Shown: positions 53,400 to 62,659 of the stretch, one piece after another
Layout of the letters: each line of letters opens with the position of its first letter
Position numbering within the stretch: the stretch's first letter is position 1
From: Macrocystis pyrifera
Taxonomy: Eukaryota > Sar > Phaeophyceae > Laminariales > Laminariaceae
Direction of reading: 5' to 3'
Assembly (NCBI GenBank): GCA_031763025.1
Contig: JASSKH010000028.1
Coordinates: forward strand, 6,149,324 to 6,213,323
DNA: 64,000 nucleotides
The notes under the pieces: model-generated
Told to the model about the DNA's origin: nothing
The model's database searches: none
The model's input: only the letters and a program-made list of their open reading frames with translations
Translations under genes and position numbers: made by a program

Positions 53400-54060
53400 A
53401 GGTGCTCCCTGCTACAGTAGTCCGCCTGGTACCTTGCTACCCTGTCTGCCGCCTCCGTCCAGTGTTCGTCAACTATGCCCGGCCCCTCGGCGTCCGACAA
53501 TACCAATACGAAACGAGCAAAGCAAGCTCTCGTCATCCACCCACGCCACACGACTCCATCTATAAGGCTTATCAATCGAAGAAAGGAAGAGAAAGAAATA
53601 GAAAATCACACAGGATCAGCGCAAGAAATAATATAAAAAACAAAAAACAAAAGAAAGACAAAGGAAGACCACGTTCGAACCAGCTGCACCAGTTGGTGGC
53701 ACAAGTAGTATAGCAACGTTCCTCCGGGAGTACTTCCTCGGTCTCGCAGTAGTTGCTGAGGCGGGACGTGACGATTTTCAACAAAACTTTGCCTGCGTGG
53801 GCAACAAGCGAAATCCCTCTGTAGTAACTGCTGCCGTCAGTTTGGTCCTTCTTTTTGAGAAGGACCTTGATGATCGCATCTTTCCATTGCTGGGGGACTT
53901 CGCCTGTTCCCCAAACAGTGACAAGGATGTTGGGAAAGCACTGGACGAATGCGGGGTGGTCGATTTTCAAGAGTATGGCCGTGAGACCATCTGGCCCGAC
54001 AGCTTTCCAATTTGACATCCCCCTAAGTGCTTCCGTCGTCTCGTCCATGTGTATGATGCG
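53400..54060 (-). pseudogene. LINE-Z reverse transcriptase, N-terminal part
   Basis: Minus strand. It includes the RT entry motif [36 protein letters not shown] and [20 protein letters not shown], followed by [19 protein letters not shown]. These are the RT0/RT1 regions of non-LTR elements. The frame then runs into unrelated low-complexity sequence. At 53400-53470 a separate fragment carries the ADRVARYQAD tail also seen at 35390-35417, so most of the middle of the element is deleted here. Confidence 0.8.
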
Positions 54061-54119
54061 AGATGCCGGGTATATTCGACCATGTATTTGTGGAAAAAAT
54101 CACTCTCCGGATTATCGTA

Positions 54120-54198
54120 CCACTCTGACCCGAAATATAGGGACCGTTAGCATAAAATTATTCAATACAAACCGTCCTTATATTTTGGGTCAGAGTGG
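54120..54198. mobile_element. P3 MITE, best copy, TA-flanked
   Basis: 79 bp with inverted ends of about 30 bp: CCACTCTGACCCGAAATATA and TATTTTGGGTCAGAGTGG. TA at both sides (54118-54119 and 54199-54200). Non-autonomous, Tc1/mariner-like by TA target. Confidence 0.8.
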
Positions 54199-54225
54199 TA
54201 TGATCGTATGTGTAAGACATAGCAG

Positions 54226-54638
54226 TTGTTCACAATCGTGCAAATGTCTGATGTATTCTGATTGGCTGATTGGTGTGATTTATGTAGCTGCAAATTGTCC
54301 AAGGGGCATATGCGGTGGGTTTTGTGCTTTCCCGAATGGGTTGTGGCGTCGCTCAACCTTGCCATGAGGTGCGGGAGCAAAAGAGGAGATGGTGCTGTTG
54401 TTCTTGTATTATTGTCCCCAGTACGAAGTGTACCAGAAAATACTCGAGTTCAAAGGGACTCTCATCCTTCTTCCCCGTGACCCTGGAAAACCATCCAAAT
54501 ATATTTTTATGCATCTCATTCGGGAAACCACAAAACCCACCGCTTATGCCCCTTGGACAATTTGCATTTGCAGCTACATAGTTCTCACCATTCAGCCAAT
54601 CAGAATACACCAAACGTTTGCGCGACTGTGAACATTGT
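54226..54638. repeat. Inverted repeat, arms about 120 bp
   Basis: Arms 54226-54345 and 54513-54638: TATTCTGATTGGCTGA, GTAGCTGCAAATTGTCC, AAGGGGCAT and GGTGGGTTTTGTG on plus recur inverted. The spacer of about 165 bp is unrelated. Possible foldback element; termini not defined. Confidence 0.65.
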
Positions 54639-54639
54639 G

Positions 54640-55060
54640 CTATGTTTTCGAGCCTCCCGATTCGCGGCACATTGCCGTGATCATAAGTGTCAATGCCGTA
54701 TACAATCATCCAACGCATATAGGTGCTGTCTTCGTGGCACTACAAGTAGTAAAGTGCCACCAATTCGAACACAGAAATCCCAAAATCCATCGTAAAACAG
54801 CTGCCTCCCTGCTAAGAAATTACAAAACTCATCCAGAATCCAAAAACTCAAATTCAATGCAAATTTCCAAACCGTACTACTGTACTGGCGTAAGCCTCAA
54901 CAATCTCCCAAACACTCAACTGCCGTGACTACGGACCTCTGTCCGCGATATTCAAACGGTCATCAGTTGAAAACCTACTACACACGCACAACCAAACACT
55001 CAACTGCCGTTAACTACGGACGTCTGTCTGCGATATTCAAACGGTCATCAGTTGAAATAT
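54640..55060. other. Intergenic with a 90-bp direct duplication
   Basis: CACTCAACTGCCGT...ACTACGGAC and TCTGTC(C/T)GCGATATTCAAACGG-type sequence with CATCAGTTGAAA occur at 54914-54970 and 55002-55058. No gene. Confidence 0.6.
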
Positions 55061-55062
55061 AT

Positions 55063-55171
55063 TTACGGAGGACCATATTAAATAGGACCTACGGTACACA
55101 CAAAAACCTTTATATTTCACTATTTTTACTACTGCAGCAATATTTGGTCCTATTTACTATGATCCCCGTAA
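55063..55171. mobile_element. M1 MITE copy 13
   Basis: 109 bp, TTACGGAGGACCATATTAAA...ATCCCCGTAA, TA near both ends. Diverged. Confidence 0.8.
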
Positions 55172-55174
55172 TAC

Positions 55175-55546
55175 CACACCCGCACAACCGCCTCCCGGCT
55201 GTGTACACATGGCCGTTCGAATCGATAAAATCCGTAATATCCTACTCCTCGAGGTCAGTATATCACTACTGTAATATTCAAAATATCTTACCCCTCCAAG
55301 TCAGTACAATACCACCCGAATCTCTCGACGGTATAGCTTACCAAAGCTATGTCTTCCTTATAAACCCACCACTAAAAATACGCATTCCATTGAATACCCC
55401 AAAAAATTAAAACTGTAATAAGCAATGCATAGGTACACGCACGGGCAGCAGTACCATACTCATAGCCCCTCCCTGCTGTACGTACGTGACCCTACTCTAT
55501 GCAGCAACATCAATAACAGCAGTATTACCCAGACACTGCATTGGGG

Positions 55547-55583
<37 letters not shown>

Positions 55584-56290
55584 AACAATCAAGATGCCTC
55601 CAACTAAGTCGGCCAACTATAAATCACCCAGCTTCAAACTTCAAAATCCGATGCCCGGTGAACAAAACAAATCCATGGGTCTCGACTCCAGGCATGTCAG
55701 TACGTACACGTGTGCATCATCTCCCCACCCTTTCTACTAAGCTGAGGCGGGGGGGGGCCTTCGCCGCGGCATTCGTTCTCCAATCTGATCTCCGGCCGCG
55801 GCTCAGGTCATCTCGTCCGCCTGGGTGACAGCACTGTCGCTCCCGAAGGATTGAACTCAACGAAAGCATGGGGCATACCGTAGGGACACGTGAGAGCACC
55901 ATACACTCGTTTTTGCTGATCCAGTATAACAATAGGTAGATATCTGGGGATTCTTTTAGTATATTTTGTATTTTGCTACAGCAGTGTTGTGTAAAATATT
56001 ACTATCTTACACGTCATGTATGCTGTGCTGTCCTTCCTCCCTAATTTATACTCACTCCAAAACCAGTATTAAAAAACATCAAAAAATGTACCAAAGGTAC
56101 GTTGTACGGAATTTCCCCTGGAAAAAGCTCGTAAAAATGTACGCGCATTCCATTCAGAGATAGTGTGTACGTATAACATATCAGGTATCCTTTGGTGGAT
56201 TGAGCAACTTGTCAGGTACATCCATTGGTGGAATGAGCACCAAAAAATATCAACCAAATTGAGTATGTTGATGCACGAGTTGTCCCCTTA
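55175..56290. other. Intergenic with a poly(G) tract
   Basis: About 37 G at 55546-55582. The poly-Gly frames are artefacts. No gene recognised. Confidence 0.45.
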
Positions 56291-56293
56291 CTA

Positions 56294-56399
56294 TTACGGG
56301 GGACCATAGTAAATAGGACCAAATATTGTTACTAAAATTAGGTAAATATATTGGTTTTTTTTGTGTACCATAGGTCCTATTAACTATGGACCCCCGTAA
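56294..56399. mobile_element. M1 MITE copy 14
   Basis: 106 bp, TTACGGGGGACCATAG...ACCCCCGTAA, TA-flanked. Confidence 0.9.
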
Positions 56400-56509
56400 T
56401 ATGTCCCCACCCGAACTGTTTTGAGCACTCGCAACATTGAGCAGAGTATAGATGTCGATCCCTAGGATACTGCCAGTCAGTACTCTCGGTACCTCTGTCT
56501 GATCCCCCG

Positions 56510-56553
<44 letters not shown>

Positions 56554-57150
56554 TCTACTCCAACTCCTACCACATGTGAATGATTCGATGTTTTGTCTGT
56601 GGGGAAATCAAAATGGTGCACATGGTCCCAGCGTATGTATATACTTCATGCTACGACTATACTATGAATAGTATTATAAATACTACCAGTATAGTATTAC
56701 TGAGTAGTTGAGAATATTTAGTATTGCAATTACTCGCTGTATGAGCAGCACTAACGCCCGATGTACTGCACAGTATCAACAATGAAGAACCCCAAAACTG
56801 TTGAGGTACAGACACTAATCAAGCAGCAGTTCTCCGTTTTTCCTCCGGGGTCTTGTGTGGCAGAAAGTCCAAACTTTTCCGACTCGATAAAAACCATATA
56901 ACGGTATGTGGGGGGTGTTTACGCCAGCTGGCGGTATGAAACCCCTCTTATCGGCAACTCAAGGCGCAGCAAACCTTACGGTACACCGACTATTATCTCT
57001 CAGCTGGTGTGTCGGTTTCTTTCGAAATGGCCCGCCCGTGTGTCAAGATAGTACCAAAATGTTGATAACCCCGAAATACTGCAAGCAGTATCGAATACAT
57101 AAAGGGTGTATACTAGTACTCGGAGTAACTTCAGTACCCCCCCCCCCCCC
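56400..57150. other. Intergenic with a poly(C) tract
   Basis: About 34 C up to 56544. No gene or recognised repeat copy otherwise. Confidence 0.45.
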
Positions 57151-57214
57151 GCGCCCCCCGAGGGTCTATGGTCATACGACTACGGCCATGCTACGGCCAT
57201 GCATGATATGGAGT

Positions 57215-57278
<64 letters not shown>

Positions 57279-57300
57279 CCCCCCCCCCCGCTCCCCCCCC
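57135..57300 (+). mobile_element. Y element 3' fragment inserted next to a C tract
   Basis: CAGTACCCCCC... (57136-57150) is followed directly by GAGGGTCTATGGTCATACGA, CTACGGCCATG (duplicated), GCATGATATGGAGTAC and 62 C (57216-57277). The fragment thus begins at one C run and ends in another, as in the 23.9-25.7 kb array. Confidence 0.7.
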
Positions 57301-57304
57301 CGAA

Positions 57305-58520
57305 AGTTATTTACTCTCACTTCACTACTGGGAGCATGGGTGAAAACTTCGTAGTTATCGGAATTGCAGCGACTCTACCTCTGTAAGACGTGTGTAAGCA
57401 AACTTCCACGAAACTATATGAGCTGATCCTTATCTGTTCAAAAACACAACAATACATAACCCACTAATGCAATCATATGATGCCGTACGAGAAGAGGGGA
57501 GGGGGAGGAAAACAACCTCGCTGTGAGACCCCGTTTCTATGCTACAACCAGAGAAGGGCGAGGATCGTAGAGGCAAGGACAGGATGGGGGAAAAAAAAAA
57601 AAAAAAAAACAGCAGACCGGAAAGAGCAAAAGAAGAGAAAAGACTGTTCCGAGTCTGCCTGATACTGATTGCTGCGTTTACCCCATCAACCAACAGCAGC
57701 ACGAGTACGAGCATCCGTCGAATTTGTCCAGGTGGGGGGGGGGGGGGGGGGTTACTGCTGCAAAAATCGTCGTACTTTATGTTCAAGTGTTCGATAAAAA
57801 AAAAAGTGGGCGCAGTTCTAAAAGCGTGAACTTTAAAAGAACCTGTCGTATCGTCCACCACCCCGTCGACGGTGCATAGTTTCTTCGCGAAAGTACGGAG
57901 AACGGGGCGGGCAGTCGCGCCGGGTGCGGCATCATATAAAACGTCGCCGGCAACAATTATGACGATTTATCGCGGTGATGTGGTCGATGCCTACCCCAGT
58001 GCCATCCGTTCTACGTCATTTTTTTTTTTCACTGCTCCAAATGCGTACGCACGGCGACAGAGTTACGTTTTTGTTTCTTGTTGCTGCAGTACTACAAGGT
58101 TTGGTAATCTACATTGATACCCCCGGCCCATGAAGCAAAGGGTGAAGCTGCGGTAGGCACGGGCGCTATTTAATGGCCCTTCGCACTCGGTTCACACTCA
58201 GCTCACGCCGTCTCCGGCGTCGCGATAGGGCTGACTGTATATACCAGTACGTAACACCACCGTTCCCAATGCGATAGGTTGATAACTGGAATGTGCATAC
58301 GAAGAATATATATGTGTAAGTATGTCCACTAGGTGTACTATTACTGTAGTAAGTATCAGGTATAGCTTTATGTACCACATAATTCCACTTGATGGTGCCG
58401 CCGTGGTCAAGCTTGACCGCAGCCTGGAGCTGGTTTGTCTCCCACGTTTCGTACCTACGGATGTCTCCCTACCGACGGATTTCCCCCCCCTACTTATTTT
58501 ACCGACGGTTGCGACGAAAA
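57305..58520. other. Upstream of the LOG gene; N-terminal exons not found
   Basis: The LOG nucleotide-binding N-terminus (GGG-type loop) should be encoded upstream of 58528, but I could not find its exons here. Contains a G tract (57733-57750), an A tract (about 57590-57609) and a 143-codon minus frame without a domain. Confidence 0.4.
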
Positions 58521-58527
58521 AACACAG

Positions 58528-61247
58528 TCTGGGTGCATGGGGGCTCTGAACGACGGCGTCACCGAGAGGTGCGGCAGGGTGCGGGGTAGTAATCCACGAG
58601 ATGTGGATCGTTGACAGGCACGAGCACCCTGCTGTTAAGGACCTCGAGATCGTCGGAGGGGCCGGATTGCAGGTGCGTCTGGCGTGCGGCGGCTGCCTGC
58701 CTCGCGGTACTGGACATGACTGGTTTTTATATACGTGTCTCGAGCATTTCTCCGGCCTTGTGCGGCTTGATGAGAGAGATGTAAAGACGAGATAGAGAGA
58801 AGGCCCTTTATGCTTGGCGGCGTAGTCGGAGGGGCCGGGTTTGCTGGTACATCTTGATTCCGGCGGCTCCCTGCCTTGCGGTACTGGACATCGCTGGCTT
58901 TCTTACGTGTCTCGAGCGTTTCTCCGGCCTTGTGCGGCGTGATGAGAGAGACGTACAGATGGAAGAGGGAGAGGGCCCTTCATGCTTGGCGGCTCATCTG
59001 GGAAAAGGTTCCCCCCCCCCGCCGTATCAGATTACGAAGCGTTTTTTCATCCTAAATGTCCGGCTGGCACAAAACAAGAAGCCTGCACGCCGCCTGGGTA
59101 CGTCTATCCACAGGGTCCCAGTGGAGCACCTTCGAGTGACCAAGAATGCGCCAGGTACTGCTGTGCACAACAGCGACCAAACAACAAAGCTTGTCGTGCT
59201 GTAGGTTCGCCAATAACGGGAGGCTGCCCTAAAGCGGTGGGTGCTCAACAGATGAAGTTCGCGCCGTCGTGCACTGGTGGGGCGATTGTTTTTCACGAAC
59301 AAGTGCTGGTTGCTTTTGCGCCGTCGCTCATGACTCAGGACTTCGGCGCCGCGCACACAGGCAGAAAAACGTTGCCGTGGCCCCACGTACGAGGCGAAAC
59401 TGGCAGCAGTGCTACTCTGTTGCAGGAGAATCTTCTGGGGGCCACGCCTACCAAACTGTCACCCGAGTGTCCGGAACCGCCCGACCGACGCTGTATTCCA
59501 CGGAGTGCATGTTGTATGCGGTTGCTCGCAGACTTTGGTTTGGTGTGGCTGCTGCAGTAGCATCCGGGTTTTGCTTCCTTTTTATTTTATTGTTCGGCAA
59601 ATATCTTGCCTGGAGGAAGTTTGTGCCGATGCCATTCGTTCACCACACTGCCGTACTGCCATGGGTCTTACTTACTGGAAAAACAGGAACGGAAGCGGGC
59701 TCTGATGCTAAACGCGGAGTGTATAATTGCCCTGCCTGGGGGGTTGGGAACGTGGGACGAGCTCTGGGAGATGGTCTGCCTCAAGGGAATCGGTAAGCGG
59801 GAGGAGCAGGAAGCACTCACGAAACGCGCTCGTTTCCTTTTTGACCTGCACGACGAAAGGTCATTCATTTCCTGGAAAATTATTTCTGCACATCAGCGCT
59901 GCCTTGGGCTTTTCTCAAATCTGCGAGAGGCGCTTGTACGTGCGAAGGCCGCACACGCACAGCCGGTGTGGGCTGTGCTGAGCGACGTCGTTCAGATGTT
60001 GAGTCGTCAGCCACCCTTCATTCCCACCATGTTGACATATTCTAAGGTGGAGACCTGTCCTGTCTTGAGGGAGAGTTCTTGTCAGAACCTGTTGTCCAGC
60101 CCAAGCGATCATTCTTGCCCGTTCGCCAGCGTCGCTGCTCGTGGTGACAAGAGTACGGCAGGGCCGGCGACTACCCTGACGTGCTCCGTCCCGGTATTGT
60201 ACGGATACCAAGGTCTATGGTCATACGACTACAGCCGTGCATGACATGCGTATCCCCCCCCCCCTCGCCCTCGTTTTGCACCGTGACAATCAGCACGCGT
60301 GTAGAAGCCAACCCTGCAGGCGCGCCTTCACTAAATTTTCAGGCTAGTGTTCGACTGCGGTTGGCTTTCGGTGTCGCGTGTTACCGGCGAGTAGGCTACC
60401 TCATCCGACACTGTCGTCGCTCGCTGCAGCTGCACCGTTAATCAGCCCCGTACCATATAGTAGCGGTCGTCCTTGACATCGGTCTCGTCTCTCGCCTCGC
60501 ATGCCGAACAGGTCTATGCAACATGCCGATATGCGTGATTGACGTGGACGACTTCTACGCAGGTGAGTTGACGGATAAGCGAGGACGCCGTGCCGCCATC
60601 CCATTTTGTGTACCGGCACGGCCGAAAGCGCCTTGCCTGGTTTACGGCTGTTGGTGCGGTTTTTGCGGCAGTCCTTGGTTGTGATATAGCGGGGGTATCT
60701 GCCGACTGGATCTACAATCATGGAGGGCGTTGGCCTACTGGTCAAAATGGGGGGGGGGGGGGGGACATCAGCGTGCACCGTTGTCTGCCAATATTGCGGT
60801 TCGACCACGAGTACGTTTTCGGGCAAAAAAAAAAATGTTTTGCTATTTTTAGGAAGACTACCGCTTGTTGACAAGGACCAAAAATGCAAAAATGCCGGTG
60901 CCCGAGTCAATGCGGTTTTCAGTGTGCCAGCGCGAGGACCGATATTGCCGGTGCTTGACTCAATGCCTTTTTTCAGTGTAGCAGTGCGCTACTGGGTATG
61001 GGCTGCCACACCCCGTTGGTTGGTTTCGCGAAGGCAGGGTTCGATTTGGAAAACATCGATTGCGCCGAGGCAGAGCTTAACGCCGCTGCACGTCGTGCTT
61101 ACGTACTGTTCGAACTCATTTCCATGTATCCACGTCCCAGGTTTCAAGATGCAAATGAAGAGGGCGCAGGCCGACCGCCTCCTTTACGCAGACATGGACA
61201 AGCTCGTGCACTTCACTAGGGAACCTGCGAAGGTAAAACAGTCTTGA
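58528..61247 (+). CDS. LOG-family phosphoribohydrolase, 3' exons
   Basis: Host gene of the LOG / TIGR00730 family, which releases active cytokinin bases from their riboside 5'-monophosphates or cleaves related nucleotides. Exons inferred from family match and GT-AG sites: 58528-58585 (GCMGALNDGVTERCGRVRG, the GLMGAVADG-like loop); 58618-58672 (HPAVKDLEIVGGAGLQ); 59687-59792 (ERKRALML then IALPGGLGTWDELWEMVC, carrying the signature PGGxGTxxE); 60512-60562 (PICVIDVDDFYAG); 61141-61247 (FKMQMKRAQADRLLYADMDK to the stop). Phases agree at the last three joins (0, 1, 1). The first join is unresolved (phase 1 against 2), so a small exon or unusual donor may be missing. The N-terminal exons were not found. 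Introns hold a tandem duplication, a Cys-rich frame and a Y-element fragment. Confidence 0.8.
58652..58990 (+). repeat. Tandem duplication in and beside a LOG exon, unit about 165 bp
   Basis: GTCGGAGGGGCCGG...GCGGTACTGGACAT...GTGTCTCGAGC(A/G)TTTCTCCGG...GAGGGCCCTT(T/C)ATGCTTGGCGGC is repeated once. The first unit overlaps the 3' end of the exon ending at 58672; the second lies wholly in the intron, so an exon end has been copied into the intron. Confidence 0.75.
58982..59560 (+). other. Cys/Pro-rich open frame inside the LOG intron
   Basis: 192 open codons from ATG 58982. The part from about residue 16 (SDYEAFFHPKCPAGTKQEAC through DQECARYCCAQQ and NNKACR to GGCP) is protein-like with evenly spaced cysteines. 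The distal part is less convincing. It could be a nested gene, an exon of an alternative transcript or chance. It does not resemble any LOG segment. No signal peptide at this start. Confidence 0.3.
60183..60254 (+). mobile_element. Y element 3' fragment in a LOG intron
   Basis: CTCCGTCCCGGTATTGTACGG, GGTCTATGGTCATACGACTAC, CCGTGCATGACATGCGTAT, then a C run (60245-60254). Lies in the intron 59793-60511 in sense orientation. Confidence 0.75.
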
Positions 61248-61249
61248 CG

Positions 61250-61660
61250 GTTTCCTCCACGCGCGGAAGGGGGCGGCAGGCACGCCTGTGTAGGAGACGC
61301 GTGATACGATAGAGACTCATACGTACGAGTGGCACTTTTTGACCGAAATACTTATTGTGACTGAAGGGGCTCCTCCTCTGGAGGGGGCTAACCCATTGTC
61401 GTTGCAAGTATCATTTGCGTTTTACTGTATCATTCGCTTTTATGTACACCTCGACCATGGGACTGTTTTGTTCTGTCTGCTTGGCGCTTTCGGTCATTTT
61501 TTTTTGTCAAAAGCTGTTGATGCAAATACCATTCGCGTTTTACTGTATTGTTCGCTTCATATAGATATACCTCTCGGCCATGGGGCTGTTTTTTTCGTCT
61601 CGTTTGCACTTTTCGCGGGGGGGGGGAAGGTTATTATTATTTTTTTCAAGGTGAGGAAAG
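61250..61660. other. Downstream of LOG, internal direct duplication
   Basis: (T)ACCATTCGCGTTTTACTGTATT / TATCATTTGCGTTTTACTGTATC and TCGACCATGGGACTG / TCGGCCATGGGGCTG occur at 61408-61470 and 61530-61590. No gene. Confidence 0.5.
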
Positions 61661-61665
61661 GTTTA

Positions 61666-61744
61666 CCACTCTGTCTCACAATAAAAGGACCGTTGTCATA
61701 TTAATACTCGATACAAACAGTCCCTACATTACGGAACAGCGTGG
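61666..61744. mobile_element. P3 MITE copy, TA-flanked
   Basis: 79 bp: CCACTCTGTCTCACAATAAA / GGACCGT and CAGTCCCTACATTACGG / ACAGCGTGG, TA on both sides. Contains TATTAATA at 61699. Confidence 0.75.
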
Positions 61745-62034
61745 TATAGAGCTCCTCGATTGAGAAAGGAGCCCCATAAACTTCTCAGATTTTTATTAGT
61801 AGTGATACCTCTACGGCAGCAGGCGTCAGGTGGACGGTACCAACGCGGGAGACGATTCGCTTGTTTTCTTTGCCTGTGCCGTGCACGTGACCGGCTCAGG
61901 CGGAGCTCAACCCCCCCCCCTATGTTACTATCTGCGTGTACTATTACATTGGTAGGATCGTGTCGCTATCGCTCACCCGGCTATACGCGCCCCCTCCTCG
62001 CGTCTTGTCTTCTGGACCCTTCCAACCCCGACAG

Positions 62035-62088
62035 GCTGTGGAGTGGTGCGTTACCCAGCTGAAGAAGAAAAACGGCCCGACTGCGACG
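62035..62088 (+). CDS. Candidate internal exon of an unidentified gene
   Basis: 54 bp between CCCCGACAG (acceptor) and GTGAGAAG (donor), reading AVEWCVTQLKKKNGPTAT in phase 0-0. The splice sites are good and the peptide is plausible. No family recognised. May belong with 62591-62652. Confidence 0.35.
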
Positions 62089-62590
62089 GTGAGAAGAGAA
62101 AGTACATGCGCCACGCTCGTTACCTCGAAATCGCACGTACATGCACGTGAGACGGTGGTTTGTGCCCGAAGACCGCGGATCGCGGCAAAAAAACCTGCCT
62201 GGTTCCCGGGTTGGAGTACTCACTGACGGTTGGATGAGTGACAATGTTTTGTAGGTCTGGTGGGCCTCAACGTTTTACTTTTCAAATGTTGCAGCAGGTA
62301 GTTGTACCCCTTGTTCAGCAGATGGACCCTGGGATTTGACCCCTCGGGTAGAAGTCGATGGTCTTTTAATCAGCCTCCTGCACGCCTGATGTGTGAACAC
62401 GGGCACACAATCGGCCGAATACGAGGGATGGACAAAATTTCATCGTCTGCTATCACCCCGCATACAAAAAATCGCGCACACGAACAACGTATATAAAACA
62501 CACGCAGCACTCAACAGCACATGCGACGATAGACCTTCCTTCCATCTCGACGTAAGTAGCTCACACATTTCCGGCGTCCTCCGATGGCAG

Positions 62591-62652
62591 GGGCTCCCAC
62601 TGTCAAGGCGGACGGCACCGCGTACTACCCCAACCACGGCCTCCTGGACTGA
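62591..62652 (+). CDS. Candidate terminal exon of an unidentified gene
   Basis: After GATGGCAG (acceptor) the sequence reads APTVKADGTAYYPNHGLLD and a TGA at 62650-62652, with GC-biased third positions. The opposite strand also has a plausible frame here (62440-62847 minus), so the coding strand is not certain. Confidence 0.35.
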
Positions 62653-62659
62653 CCGGCTG

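Noticed and set aside
57106..57354. Proline-rich protein frames
   Set aside because: Translation of the 62-C tract.
60998..61219. Frame with AKAGFDLENIDCAEAELNAA as part of LOG
   Set aside because: It is in a different frame from the final LOG exon, ends inside it, and the LOG alignment is complete without it. It could be chance or an alternative exon.
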